Shown here in pieces: positions 24,318 through 33,660 of a stretch of 64,000 bases of DNA (its first letter is position 1; each line of letters begins with the position of its first letter). Source of the DNA: Roseateles depolymerans (GTDB lineage Bacteria; Pseudomonadota; Gammaproteobacteria; Burkholderiales; Burkholderiaceae_C); assembly GCF_003387155.1 (NCBI RefSeq), contig NZ_QUMT01000001.1, positions 682,001 through 746,000 on the forward strand. The letters are read 5' to 3'. Under the pieces are notes generated by a model. It saw only the letters and a program-made list of their open reading frames with translations, was not told where the DNA came from and did not search any database. A program made the position numbers and the translations under genes.

Positions 24318-27300
24318 TCACAGCACCACGGTGCCATAGTGGGTGACCACCGTGATGGGGTCGATGGGATGGGCGGCGCCCAGCTGGATGATCAGGTCCG
24401 CATCCTGGAAGTGGCCGCGCCCGTCGGTGTCCACCCGCACGACGACTTGCCCGTTGGCATCGATCTGCTTGTTCAGGTAGAGCTCTTCCCGGCCCGCCGT
24501 CATCCGCTGCAGGAGCTGGCTGAGGTCCAGGCGGTCCCCTTGCGCATCGCTGAAGTCCACCACCGTGTCCACGCCGCCCTGGTTCGCGCGCCAGGTGAAG
24601 GTGTCCGCGCCGGCGCCGCCGCGCAGCACGTCATTGCGGCTGGTGCTGAACAGCACCTCGTCGCCGTCCAGGCCGATCACCAGCGATTGCGCCTGCTGGG
24701 CGTCATAGTTCAGGCGCTGTCCGTTGAGCACGACGCTGTCGCCTTGCCCCATCACCACCGTCAGCGGGACATTGCCATTGGCGGTGAGGGTGGCGGTGGT
24801 CAGCGTGAGGGTGTTGGCCTGCCCGTTGTCCATCCACACCTGGGACATGCCACGCACGCCGCCGCTGAATTGGCCGAAGTCCAGATCGGTGGCGCCGGAC
24901 AGATACAGGGTGTCGTTCCCTGCCATGCCGTCGATGCGTTGCAACTGCCTCTCGCCAGAATAGGTGAGCACGTCGTCGTTGGCGGTGCCCAGCAGCGAGC
25001 GCATGTTGGGCGCGCTGTTGCCGGTGTCCAGGTAGACCATGAACTCATTGAAGATCACCCGCTGGTAGTACTCGCTGCCGACGCCATGGCGAGCCAGGAA
25101 CCATTGGTTGGTGGTGGAGAAGCGATCGAACATCGAAGCGTCCGACGTCACTCGAATGCCGTTCTCGAAGATGGCTTGTGCGGCGTTCGTGTAATTGAGT
25201 TCTGCAGACCCGGCCGTGGTGTTGCCGGAATGCGCTTCAAACACCACGTCGTTGGCCAGACCGATCAGCGACTGATGGCCTGAGGTCAATTCACGGTTGA
25301 GGCGCCCGGGGCCCGCGCGATCCCATTCCGACACATCGAAGACATAACCGCCTCCATCGCTTGCGTTGGAGGGGTAGTGGGCGCTCAAACGGCCATAGCC
25401 ACTGGGCCCAAGGTTGAACAACGAGCCATTCTGGCCACCCTCCGACTGCACCTTGGCATAGATCAACGCGCTGGTCCAATCGGTCCCGGCCACGCCGTTG
25501 GTCGTCATGAAATCGTCCGAGGCGCCATTGCGGCTGTTGAAACTGATGCCCGCGGAGCCGTCCGCCCGGGTCACCAGCACGCCGCCGTCCACCACCACGC
25601 CTTGCATCGAGGCATTGGCCTGCACCATGTCGCGGCCGTGGCCGGACTGGTCGTACCAGGTGGTGACGTAGCCAGTGTCGCCGCTGCTGCGGCCCACGAA
25701 GTTCAGAAGCGCGACGGTGTCGAGGTTGCCGTTGGCATCAAAGCCGATGTCCTGCTCCTGATTGTCCGACGACCGCCGAACGCGAATGGCCGCCGTGTTC
25801 AGGTTGGGATTGAGGTTGCGCATGCTGTAGGCGGCCTGCGTGTGGTCAATGTCCACCTCGTAGATCGTGCCGATGCCCAGACCGTCGCCGATCGTGCCGC
25901 CCTGCGCATGCTCCAGATTCACCATCAGCCGTTCGTTCACCTCGCGGTAGTAATCCCCGGAGACGGTGAAGCGCACCAGTTGCTGGGTCTCGCCGGCCGC
26001 GAACCGGACCTGTCCGGACGCCGCGCCGGTGAAGTCGGTATCGGAGAGCAGGCCGGCGGGATTGTCGGTGGCCGAGCTGCGCAACAGGTCCACCGACCAC
26101 TGCACGCTGCCGTCGCTGCTCAGATCGCCGCTGCGGGTGACCATGAACACCAGCTCCCGCGTGCCATCCACGCCTTCCACCACATGCGCGTCGGACAGGT
26201 TGAACACCGAGGCGATGGCCGGCGCCGCGTCTTCCCGCACGGTGGCGTTGCCGGCCATGTCGAAGGTGGTGACACGGGTCTGCACCGTCTGTCCGTTCAT
26301 GAACGGCTGGAAGGTCCCGGCGACGGGTCGGTCCACACGCGTGTCCAGCAGCCACTGCCCGGCCGCGTCGGCGCGGGTTTCATAACGCAGTTCATAGCCG
26401 TTGAGCAGGTTGTTGTCGGTGTCGATCTCGACCACCACGCGCTCGAAGGCGTCGGACACGCCAAACAGCCGCGGCGACAGCGCCACGGAGTCCCCCATGT
26501 CGTAGGCGCTGGCCGGCGGACGGGTGTCCACGGTGACGGTCAGCGTGGGGGATACGAGTCCCGCATCCGGGTCCACGGCGATGAACGGATATTGGCCATC
26601 GGCCAGCGGACGCGCGGGCAACGCCAGCTCCCACCGCCCCTGGGCGTCGCACACGACGGTGCCGACGCGTTCATCGGCCGTGCCCGTTCCGTTGCCGTTG
26701 GCATCCAGGTAGATGTGCAGGGTGGCGCCAGCCCGGCCTGCACCGCGCAGACGCAACGGGCTGTCGGCCGACCCATCCATGCGGGTGATGTTGTCGCTGT
26801 TGTAGGTGCCGCTGTCGGTGTCCGGGTGCAGGAACACCAGGGGCGTGCCCACGGGCAGGACCTCCAGCTGGGCCAGACTCGGCGTCGTGGTGGTGTTGCC
26901 GGCCACATCCGTGGCGGTGACGGCGATCTCGCGCACCCCCAGGGCCGCGCCTGCCTCCCCTTCATAGCGCAGCCGCTGCAGCAGTTGCGACACCTGCTCC
27001 GGCGTGAGCGGCGCATCGGCGGTCAGGGTGAGGACCGGACGCGACGCATCGCCCGACAGGGTGAGGGTGATGATGCGCCCCGGCACGCTTTGATCGTCCA
27101 CCACGGTCCCGCCCTGGCCCAGCACCAGGGCATGGCCCAGCCCATCGGTGTCGTCGCCATCGGACAGCCCGATGCGTTCCTGCTGGCCGGCCTGGCCCTG
27201 GAAGACGTTGGAGAGCGCCGAAGAGAAGGACAGCGTCAGCACCGTGATGGGGCTGTCGTCGAGGAGCGCGGCCGTGGCGGGATTGAAGAGCGGCAGCATC

Positions 27301-29993
27301 CAGCCCACGCCGGCGACCACCTGCATGCCGTGGTCCTGCCCGACCGCCAGTCCGTTCAGGTCGGCCACAGGCGCGGTCTGGTCCAGGATGACGGAGCCGG
27401 ACGCCACGCCGGTATTGCCCACGTGGTCGGTCAGCACCACGGTGAAGCGCCGCTCGCCCTGTCCGGGTTCCGTCAGGGGATTCATCAGCCGCAGTGACTC
27501 CAGCAGCGCAGTGACTGCCTCCTGGCTGGCCAGCGAGCCGTCCGCCGTGGAAAAGGCATAACGGGTGGAGATCCGGCTCACCGTCCACACGGTGTCGCCC
27601 AGCTGCCACTGCAGTCCGTCGGTGAGGGTCACCAGCGACGGGCCGGTCTGGCTGGCCAGTTGGTCCTCGAAGCTGGTGCCGCCGCCGAAGCCGCGCAGGG
27701 TGACCTGCGAGTAGCGGGCCTCGGGATTGTCGTGAGTGAGGGTCAGGTCGCTGGCAAACAGGCGAACCGGACCTTCCAGGGAATGGACATGGGTCAGGGG
27801 CTCCACGCCGGCAAGAGCGCCGTTGAGGTCCAGCATCGGTGAGCGGATGTCCACGGTGATGCGCACGGTGGACGGGTCGCCCACGTTACCGGCGAGGTCC
27901 TCACCCCAGAAGGAGAAGCTGCGGTCGCCGGGTGTGGGCAGCGCAGCCAGACTCACCAGGCGCAAGGCATTGGCCAGCGTGCTGGCTTCCATGCCGGTCA
28001 GCGCGCTGCCATCGGTTTTCTGGAGGGTCAGTAGTCCCAGTTGGGCGTCGAAGTGGTAGGTCAGCCCGGTCACGCCGGCCAGCGTGGCGTGGGTGGCGTG
28101 CAGGTCTTGGTCCAGCACCGGGCCGTCGTCGAACCGCAGGCAGTCGTCCGGGGCCAGGCCGCTGTCGATGCGCAGGGACAGCGTTCGAAGATCGGTCTGG
28201 CTGAGTTCCGCCAGGGTGTCGACCAGGGGAACGCCCTGCAGGGCGCTTGCAATGCCCAACACGCGGGACGTCTGGAGCTGCAGCCCGGCGTCGGTCTGCA
28301 GGTCCAGGGCCGGGGCGTCCAGCAGCAGCGTCAGGTCGATGTGCACGGCGTTGCTGACGTTGCCTGCGAGATCGGTCTGGCGGATCTGGACCTCATGGTC
28401 GCCCGCGCCGCTGACGGCCGCCAAGTCCAGGGTGTCGCCCTGGCCGGCCGTCCATGTGGCACCGCCGTCGAGCGAGAACTCCCACACGGCGCCAGGCTCC
28501 AGCGCCGTGACCTGGATCTGACCGTTGTGGGTGATGCGGTCCGTGGCGGAGACGCCGGTGTCCTCGGCCAGGGCCAGCAGGGGGGCGTCGGCCTGGGTGT
28601 CCAGTTCGAAGCTGAGGCTGGCGACGTCGCTGGTGGCCGCAGTGCCGTCGGTGTGTCGCACCAGCACGGTGTGAGCGCCGGGGCCGAGGAAGGTGGCTGC
28701 GGGGATTTGGTGGCCGGTGCCAAGTTCCCAGACGGTCCCGCCGTCCAGGCTGAACTCCCAGGGGCGGTCAGGGTCCAGGGCTTGAATTCGGAGGGTGCCA
28801 TCCGCGGTGATGCGGTCGGTGGATGACGCGCCGGTGTCACGCAGCAGGGTCAATGTCGGTGCGGTGGTGGAGAGCGACGGGGGCTGGGGCCTCGGAGGGG
28901 GAAATTCGTCGACGGGGTCTGTGCCATCCACCGGGGCGGTCGGATCCACCGGATCAACGGGATCAACGGGATCCACTGGATCAATGGGATCAACCGGATC
29001 GATCGGATCAGTGGGATCAACGGGATCCACTGGATCCACTGGATCAATGGGATCAATGGGATCGACCGGTTCGACGGTGTCCACCGGGTTGGTGGGATCG
29101 ACTGGAACCACAGGATCTATCGGGATCACCGGATCTACCGGCACGATCGGATCTGTCGGGAGAGACGGATCGACGGGAGCGGCAGGATCGGTGGGGCCGG
29201 TGGGATCGACGGGACCGACTGAATCGATGGGATCGACCGGCGTCACTGGATTTTCTGGGTTGGGCGCGGAGGGCGCGCCTGGATCGCCAGACGCGTCATG
29301 CCCGGCTTCCTGGCTGACGTCTGGGTTCACAGTGCTGCCGTTGTCGCCAGTGCCACTACCGCTGCCACTGCCACTGCCAGTGCCAGTGCCAGTGCCAGTG
29401 CCAGTGCTGCCGCTGCCGCTGCCGCTGCCGCTGCCGCTGCCGCTGCCGCTGCCGCTGCCGCTGCCGCTGCCGCTGCCTGCGCCTGCGCCTGCCTGGTCAT
29501 CCACCGAATGTCCAGCTCCCGTGGGACCTGTCACTGGAGGCTGCGGCCCGCCGCTGCCGTGTCCGGCGCCACCCGCCAGAACGAGCGGAGCAAGCACACC
29601 CAGCCCAAGCGCCGCCGCCATGCCGCCGGATCCGAACAGCAGGAGGCCGGCCTTGTCCTCCTCTTCCTCTTCGGCGATCTCGGTCAAGGCCCCGCCCGGT
29701 TCCTGCAAGCCCGACAGGCCCGCATCGCTGATAACCGGCTCGGACGACGATGCCGCCGCCTCTTCCGCTGGCCGATCGTCCTGAGGGGTCAGGCCCTCCT
29801 CGGTCCGATCGTCGTCCGCGCTGGTTGCTCGACGGAGACCGGTGCGTCCGGCACCTGCCTTCACCGCACCCGGCACGGACGCCTGCGCCATCCCCGGCGT
29901 CGCTGCCGCACGGGTGCCCGGCGCAAGCTCATTCATCGGTTCAACAGCGTGCGGCCAAGCGGCCGACTTTTGGGGGTGGGTGCTCGAGTTCAT
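24318..29993 (-). CDS. Large RTX adhesin secreted by a type I system
   Basis: A 1,891-residue multidomain surface protein. In order: a low-complexity N-terminal region with an acidic stretch and a hydrophobic Gly/Ala segment near 110-150; a Gly-Ser/Gly-Thr run (about 172-214); an Asp-Pro-Val-Asp-Pro linker (about 250-360); two Ig-like domains with W-FSLDGG-W motifs (about 375-555); further Ig/cadherin-like repeats to about 1260; a Calx-beta domain (about 1265-1380); an ArfB-like concanavalin fold (about 1385-1655, with [16 protein letters not shown]); and a C-terminal RTX/T1SS module with [12 protein letters not shown] and [13 protein letters not shown]. No exporter genes lie nearby. The start at 29993 is chosen for an AAGG site 11 bases upstream; another in-frame start lies at 30017. 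Likely a biofilm or surface-attachment protein. Confidence 0.85.
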   Translation of the reverse strand: MNSSTHPQKSAAWPHAVEPMNELAPGTRAAATPGMAQASVPGAVKAGAGRTGLRRATSADDDRTEEGLTPQDDRPAEEAAASSSEPVISDAGLSGLQEPGGALTEIAEEEEEDKAGLLLFGSGGMAAALGLGVLAPLVLAGGAGHGSGGPQPPVTGPTGAGHSVDDQAGAGAGSGSGSGSGSGSGSGSGSGSGSGSTGTGTGTGTGSGSGSGSGTGDNGSTVNPDVSQEAGHDASGDPGAPSAPNPENPVTPVDPIDSVGPVDPTGPTDPAAPVDPSLPTDPIVPVDPVIPIDPVVPVDPTNPVDTVEPVDPIDPIDPVDPVDPVDPTDPIDPVDPIDPVDPVDPVDPVDPTAPVDGTDPVDEFPPPRPQPPSLSTTAPTLTLLRDTGASSTDRITADGTLRIQALDPDRPWEFSLDGGTVWELGTGHQIPAATFLGPGAHTVLVRHTDGTAATSDVASLSFELDTQADAPLLALAEDTGVSATDRITHNGQIQVTALEPGAVWEFSLDGGATWTAGQGDTLDLAAVSGAGDHEVQIRQTDLAGNVSNAVHIDLTLLLDAPALDLQTDAGLQLQTSRVLGIASALQGVPLVDTLAELSQTDLRTLSLRIDSGLAPDDCLRFDDGPVLDQDLHATHATLAGVTGLTYHFDAQLGLLTLQKTDGSALTGMEASTLANALRLVSLAALPTPGDRSFSFWGEDLAGNVGDPSTVRITVDIRSPMLDLNGALAGVEPLTHVHSLEGPVRLFASDLTLTHDNPEARYSQVTLRGFGGGTSFEDQLASQTGPSLVTLTDGLQWQLGDTVWTVSRISTRYAFSTADGSLASQEAVTALLESLRLMNPLTEPGQGERRFTVVLTDHVGNTGVASGSVILDQTAPVADLNGLAVGQDHGMQVVAGVGWMLPLFNPATAALLDDSPITVLTLSFSSALSNVFQGQAGQQERIGLSDGDDTDGLGHALVLGQGGTVVDDQSVPGRIITLTLSGDASRPVLTLTADAPLTPEQVSQLLQRLRYEGEAGAALGVREIAVTATDVAGNTTTTPSLAQLEVLPVGTPLVFLHPDTDSGTYNSDNITRMDGSADSPLRLRGAGRAGATLHIYLDANGNGTGTADERVGTVVCDAQGRWELALPARPLADGQYPFIAVDPDAGLVSPTLTVTVDTRPPASAYDMGDSVALSPRLFGVSDAFERVVVEIDTDNNLLNGYELRYETRADAAGQWLLDTRVDRPVAGTFQPFMNGQTVQTRVTTFDMAGNATVREDAAPAIASVFNLSDAHVVEGVDGTRELVFMVTRSGDLSSDGSVQWSVDLLRSSATDNPAGLLSDTDFTGAASGQVRFAAGETQQLVRFTVSGDYYREVNERLMVNLEHAQGGTIGDGLGIGTIYEVDIDHTQAAYSMRNLNPNLNTAAIRVRRSSDNQEQDIGFDANGNLDTVALLNFVGRSSGDTGYVTTWYDQSGHGRDMVQANASMQGVVVDGGVLVTRADGSAGISFNSRNGASDDFMTTNGVAGTDWTSALIYAKVQSEGGQNGSLFNLGPSGYGRLSAHYPSNASDGGGYVFDVSEWDRAGPGRLNRELTSGHQSLIGLANDVVFEAHSGNTTAGSAELNYTNAAQAIFENGIRVTSDASMFDRFSTTNQWFLARHGVGSEYYQRVIFNEFMVYLDTGNSAPNMRSLLGTANDDVLTYSGERQLQRIDGMAGNDTLYLSGATDLDFGQFSGGVRGMSQVWMDNGQANTLTLTTATLTANGNVPLTVVMGQGDSVVLNGQRLNYDAQQAQSLVIGLDGDEVLFSTSRNDVLRGGAGADTFTWRANQGGVDTVVDFSDAQGDRLDLSQLLQRMTAGREELYLNKQIDANGQVVVRVDTDGRGHFQDADLIIQLGAAHPIDPITVVTHYGTVVL
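28927..29240. repeat. GGATCAACG-type tandem repeats coding for the Pro-Val-Asp-Pro linker
   Basis: Imperfect 9-base repeats (GGATCNACN-type) in frame with the adhesin gene encode runs of Asp-Pro-Ile/Val/Thr. The copies vary mostly at third positions. Such arrays change length easily and would alter the reach of the adhesin from the cell surface. Confidence 0.85.
29352..29478. repeat. 6-base repeats coding for the Gly-Ser/Gly-Thr run
   Basis: A dense block of CTGCCG and CAGTGC 6-base units in frame with the adhesin gene, encoding about 35 alternating Gly-Ser and Gly-Thr residues. The CTGCCG block (about 29405-29478) is nearly uniform, suggesting recent expansion. A change in copy number by whole units keeps the reading frame. 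Confidence 0.85.
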
Positions 29994-30075
29994 GATGACT
30001 GCCTTGTGTATGAACAATGGCAGTTTCAGACGACAACTCGCCGCGCGCGCTCCCCTAAAGATGCTGACTGAATCG

Positions 30076-30087
30076 GGTAGACCTACC
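30076..30087. promoter_or_regulatory. Short palindrome upstream of the adhesin gene
   Basis: GGTAGACCTACC, with 5-base perfect arms, lies 83 bases upstream of the adhesin start, in the 149-base gap after flgH. Its surroundings are less GC-rich than elsewhere. It could be an operator for separate control of the adhesin; this is inferred from symmetry and position only. Confidence 0.3.
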
Positions 30088-30142
30088 TAAGTTTGCTAGT
30101 CGTGACCCCCAGCCTGCATGCCTGTCAAAGAATCGGGCGACA

Positions 30143-30832
30143 TCACCAGATCGACAAGCTGCTCGCCAGCACCCGCTGCAGCCAGCTGCGATGGGAGGCA
30201 TCCGCCACTTCCCCCCGGCCCACCAGCTCCATGCGTGCATTGACGATGTCGGTGGATGCCACCTGGTTGCCGCTGCGGATGTCCTGGGGATTCACGATGC
30301 CGGAAAACCTCAGCGTGTTGATGCCGCCGTTCATGGCCACGCTGCGCTCCCCTGCGACCACCATGTGCCCATTGGGCAGCACGTTGATTACCGACACCGC
30401 CATCTGCCCGTTGAAGCTGCTGCTGTTCTGGGTGCTGCCGTCTCCCTTGTAGGAATCACTGCCGGACGCGGAGGCGTCGGCCTTGAGCAGCTTGTCGATC
30501 AGGCCGACATTGCTGGAGCCGCCCGGCCCCTTCACCGACAGCGCGTTCTCGCGGCTGGTGTCGGTCTTGGTCTTCTGGTTGGCGTTGAGGGATTCGCTGA
30601 TCACCACCTTGAGCGAATCCCCGACCTGCCGGGCGCGCCGCTCGGTGGTGAACAGGGAGGCGGCGGCCATGCCGGGCTGGTAGATGGCGCCGTTGTTGGT
30701 GCGCTCGACGTAAGCGGGCTCAGCGGGCGGCATCACATGGACCGGGTCCTGGACCAGGATGGGATCGCGGGAGGCGCAGGCCGTGGCCAGCAGGGTGACG
30801 ATCAGCAGGGCGGTGATAGTGGTTTTGGACAT
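30143..30832 (-). CDS. flgH: Orphan flagellar L-ring protein FlgH homologue
   Basis: A 229-residue lipoprotein of the FlgH family, which normally forms the outer-membrane ring around the flagellar rod. The lipobox LLATAC places the lipidated Cys at residue 19. Family features include RQVGDSLKVVISESLNANQK, NGHMVVAGERSVAMNGG and a C-terminal VNPQDIRSGNQVASTDIVNA with a GRGEVADASHRSWLQRVLAS end. No other flagellar gene (flgF, flgG, flgI, flgJ) is nearby; it sits between a lipoprotein gene and the adhesin gene on the same strand. It may be a duplicate flagellar gene or an L-ring-like channel with another purpose. Confidence 0.9.
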   Translation of the reverse strand: MSKTTITALLIVTLLATACASRDPILVQDPVHVMPPAEPAYVERTNNGAIYQPGMAAASLFTTERRARQVGDSLKVVISESLNANQKTKTDTSRENALSVKGPGGSSNVGLIDKLLKADASASGSDSYKGDGSTQNSSSFNGQMAVSVINVLPNGHMVVAGERSVAMNGGINTLRFSGIVNPQDIRSGNQVASTDIVNARMELVGRGEVADASHRSWLQRVLASSLSIW

Positions 30833-30896
30833 GAGGACCTCGTGCGGCGGTATGAAGGGGGTGACGTTGACGGTGAGGGATTGCGAATGCGCAGCG

Positions 30897-31490
30897 TCAG
30901 CTCTCGAACCCGGTCAGCAAGGCGGTGACGACCGGGGCCAGCTTGTTGCGGGTCGATCCCCACTTGCCCAGGCCCATGACCGCGTCCTCGCTCTGATAGC
31001 TGCTGGCCGACATCAAGCGTCCGCCGGCGTCATGCAGGCTGAGGGTGGCCTGTGCCAGATAGGGCCGCATCTGGTCGGACAGCGGCGGCTTGTCCCACTG
31101 CTGCAGGCCCTGGTAGTGCAACCAGGCGGGGCACTCGTCGTCCCCGGGGCGCACGCCCACATCAAACACGCGGGACGACACCTCATGCTGCTTGAGTTCG
31201 GCCATGAGCGCCGGCACGAAGTCGGGCATGGCCAGCGACCGGTTGTATTCGATGCAGACCCGCCGGGGCAGCGCGTTGCCCTGGAACACGGTGTTGCTGG
31301 CCTTGTTCGGTCCCTGGCCGATGGCCACCGTGGCGGCACTGGCACTGGCCTTGATCAGCTCGATGGTCGGCAGGGGACTGAACAGCGAGCAGCCAGACAG
31401 GCCGGTCGAGGTGGCCAGCACCACCACCGACAGGGCCAGGGCGCCCCGGCTGCGGGGCAGGCGAGAGGGCTGGCGCGGGGGGCGCATCAC
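30897..31490 (-). CDS. Small outer-membrane or periplasmic lipoprotein (unknown role)
   Basis: A 197-residue protein with a lipobox LSGC and lipidated Cys at residue 34. The rest resembles small lipoproteins annotated as the Sbal_3080 family (IELIKASASAATVAIGQGPN; VCIEYNRSLAMPDFVPALMA), recalled rather than checked. It ends in a C-terminal block LGKWGSTRNKLAPVVTALLT. Translation begins at GTG 31490 or ATG 31487; both overlap the stop of the preceding gene, so the two are coupled. It precedes flgH by 64 bases. A partner role for the FlgH-like protein or adhesin is possible but unproven. Confidence 0.75.
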   Translation of the reverse strand: MMRPPRQPSRLPRSRGALALSVVVLATSTGLSGCSLFSPLPTIELIKASASAATVAIGQGPNKASNTVFQGNALPRRVCIEYNRSLAMPDFVPALMAELKQHEVSSRVFDVGVRPGDDECPAWLHYQGLQQWDKPPLSDQMRPYLAQATLSLHDAGGRLMSASSYQSEDAVMGLGKWGSTRNKLAPVVTALLTGFES

Positions 31491-31993
31491 AGGATCTCGT
31501 CGATCAGCGCACGCCCGGCGACGGCCCCGGCGGACACATAACCGGCCACCGTGCTGCCGACGTCTTCCACCTCGTCCACCACGGCGCTGACGCCGTTGGC
31601 CAGGCTGTGCGCCCCACTGACCACCGCGTTCTTGACCGAGGTGGCGCCGCTGCTCAGGGCCTCGCCCACGGCGGAAGCGGCCTCGCCGAGCGCGGAGGCC
31701 CCTTCGCCCAGCGCATGCCCGACCGAGCTCGCCGCTTCTCCCACCAGCGTGGCGCCTTCACTCAGCGCATGGCCCACGCTGCTGGCGCCGCTCTCCAGCG
31801 CCTGCAGGCCTTCTTCGCTGAGGGATACGATGGCGCTCACCGCGTTTTCGGTGCCTTGATACAGCGCCTGTGTCGCGCCGATGGCGGACGCGGCGACCGT
31901 GCCGTATTCGCGGGCATTGATCTCATAACTGCCGCTGGGGCGACTGGTGAGCTGCCGCGAAGCGACCAGGGGATTGTTGGAGATCGAGGTCAT
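31487..31993 (-). CDS. Ala/Gly/Ser-rich repeat protein, first gene of the adhesin cluster
   Basis: A 168-residue protein. About residues 55-140 are repeats of an Ala/Gly/Ser/Val pattern (SSVGHALSEGATLVGEAA, then SSVGHALGEGASALGEAA and similar units), likely amphipathic helices of 18-residue spacing. The last part is hydrophobic (VGSTVAGYVSAGAVAGRALI). No signal peptide is evident. The start at 31993 is set by a strong AGGAGGG site. I recognise no family. The pattern is like that of membrane- or surface-active helical repeat proteins. Confidence 0.7.
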   Translation of the reverse strand: MTSISNNPLVASRQLTSRPSGSYEINAREYGTVAASAIGATQALYQGTENAVSAIVSLSEEGLQALESGASSVGHALSEGATLVGEAASSVGHALGEGASALGEAASAVGEALSSGATSVKNAVVSGAHSLANGVSAVVDEVEDVGSTVAGYVSAGAVAGRALIDEIL

Positions 31994-32319
31994 GGGCCCT
32001 CCTGCGGTGCCGGTTGCGATGGAGTGAATTCTGCAAATTCGCATCCGCGACCATCGGCCAAATACCGCCCCCTCCGCGCTGTTCGGAAAGCGTTGCTTCC
32101 GTCCAACCGGACATCTGCACCCCAATGCATGCAGCGCAGGTAAAGCTTGATTGCTGAAGCGGGCATGTCAGGTGTCGAATGGCGCAGGGCGCCCCTGTGT
32201 GTCAGGGCATGTCATTCGCCAGCAAAACCCATGATGGAAATATTTCCCGCCCCCGGCTTTCGACCCTGCACCCGACCCTGCACCCTGGGGGACATTGGCG
32301 CTGCGATATGCTTTCGCCC
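31994..32319. other. Divergent gap between the adhesin cluster and nudB
   Basis: 326 bases with promoters expected on both sides. It holds a less GC-rich stretch near 32025-32065 (towards the repeat protein gene) and near 32135-32240 (towards nudB). Frames crossing it are extensions of the flanking genes without family character. No palindrome, PIP box or clear -35/-10 pair was found. If the cluster was inserted between aspS and nudB, this gap is one junction. Confidence 0.5.
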
Positions 32320-32820
32320 ATGAGCGATGTCCCCAAGCTGCATCCCCACAAGATTCCGGAATCCGTGCTGGTGGTCATCCACACGCCGGCCCTGGAGGTC
32401 CTGATGCTGGAGCGGGCGGACCGGCCGGGCTTCTGGCAGTGCGTGACCGGTTCCAAGGACCGCCTGGACGAACCGCTGCCCGAGACCGCGCGCCGGGAAG
32501 TCTTCGAGGAGACCGGCATCGCGGTGGACGGTCTCCCGCCGGACGCGCTGTCCGACTGGGGCCTGGCCAATGTCTACGAGATCTACCCGGTCTGGCGGCA
32601 CCGATATGCCCCCGGCGTCACCCACAACACCGAACATGTCTTCGGCCTGTGCGTGCCCGCCGGCACGGCGGTGACCCTGGCCCCGCGCGAACATCTGCAG
32701 TACCGCTGGCTGCCTTGGCGGGAGGCGGCGGACCTGTGCTTCTCCCCCTCCAACGCCGAAGCCATCCTGCAACTGCCGGCGCATGTCGGCGCGGACACCG
32801 CGCTGGGGGCCGAGCAATGA
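32320..32820 (+). CDS. nudB: Dihydroneopterin triphosphate diphosphatase (Nudix)
   Basis: A 166-residue Nudix hydrolase of the NudB type, which removes pyrophosphate from dihydroneopterin triphosphate in folate synthesis. The Nudix box reads GSKDRLDEPLPETARREVFE then ETGI, with one extra residue before the first Glu compared with the textbook box. The start at 32320 (MSDVPKLHPHKIPESVLVVI) fits the family. It overlaps the next gene by 4 bases and begins the block nudB-EEP-clsB that I expect near aspS in relatives. Confidence 0.88.
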   Translation: MSDVPKLHPHKIPESVLVVIHTPALEVLMLERADRPGFWQCVTGSKDRLDEPLPETARREVFEETGIAVDGLPPDALSDWGLANVYEIYPVWRHRYAPGVTHNTEHVFGLCVPAGTAVTLAPREHLQYRWLPWREAADLCFSPSNAEAILQLPAHVGADTALGAEQ

Positions 32821-33644
32821 CCCGCCCGACCCCCCGGCATGCGGCGGTCAGCAACTCCGCCACCACCGACACCAGCCCCGCGCAGAGCGCGGACCGGCTG
32901 CGGGTGGCCACCTACAACATCCACAAGGGCGTGCGGGGCGTGGGCCCGAGCAAGCGGCTGGAGATCCACAACCTGGGCATGGGCGTGCAGGCGCTGGATG
33001 CCGACCTCGTGTTCCTGCAGGAAGTGCGGCTGTTCCACCATCGCGAGGCGCGCCAGTTTGAACGCACCTGGTTCGGATGGCCGGAGCAGGGCCAGGCGGA
33101 ATTCCTGGCACCAGAGGGCTACGAGGTGGCCTACCGCACCAACGCCATCACCCGGCATGGCGAGCACGGCAATGCCCTGCTGTCCCGCTACCCCATCGGC
33201 GACATCGGCCACCACGACGTGTCGGACCACCGCTTCGAGCAGCGCGGCCTGCTGCACGTGCCGGTGCGCTGGCAGGGACGGGAGGTGCATGCGGTGGTGG
33301 CCCATCTGGGGCTGATCCACGGCAGCCGGGTGCGTCAGGTGCAGCGGCTGGCCCGCTTCATCAGCGACCATGTGCCGGCCGATGCGCCGCTGGTGGTCGC
33401 TGGCGACTTCAATGACTGGGGCGAACGCCTGGATGGTCCGATGAAGGAAGGGGGCCTGGCGCGCGCCGTGGTGCCGGGCCGGGCCCGTCTGCCGACCTTT
33501 CCGTCGCGGGTGCCGGTGTTTGCGCTGGACCGCATCTACGTGCGTGGCCTGCGCTGCGTCGACATGAAGGTGCCGCGCGGCCCGAGCTGGGCTCGCATGT
33601 CGGACCATCTGCCGCTGCTGGCCGAACTGGTCCTGGACGCCTGA
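32817..33644 (+). CDS. Endonuclease/exonuclease/phosphatase family protein
   Basis: A 275-residue protein of the EEP metal-dependent hydrolase family: RVATYNIHKGVRG at about residue 28, VFLQEVR, GNALLSRYPI, VVAGDFNDW and a C-terminal SDHLPLLAEL, which together make the DNase I-like active site. The first 25 residues are Ser/Thr/Ala-rich and poorly conserved. In betaproteobacteria this gene is commonly coupled to the cardiolipin synthase gene clsB; the partner of ClsB is probably this protein, but the substrate is unknown. Confidence 0.88.
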   Translation: MTRPTPRHAAVSNSATTDTSPAQSADRLRVATYNIHKGVRGVGPSKRLEIHNLGMGVQALDADLVFLQEVRLFHHREARQFERTWFGWPEQGQAEFLAPEGYEVAYRTNAITRHGEHGNALLSRYPIGDIGHHDVSDHRFEQRGLLHVPVRWQGREVHAVVAHLGLIHGSRVRQVQRLARFISDHVPADAPLVVAGDFNDWGERLDGPMKEGGLARAVVPGRARLPTFPSRVPVFALDRIYVRGLRCVDMKVPRGPSWARMSDHLPLLAELVLDA

Positions 33645-33660
33645 TGCCAAGGAGTGCTGC

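Noticed and set aside
25377-27497. 706-codon frame antisense to the adhesin gene
   Set aside because: His/Val/Gly/Arg-rich shadow of the repetitive adhesin sequence.
28927-29240. Possible CRISPR array from regular repeats
   Set aside because: Units are 9 bases, contiguous, without spacers, and code for the adhesin linker.
30143-30832. Flagellar operon fragment
   Set aside because: No flgG, flgI or flgJ beside it; treated as an orphan flgH.
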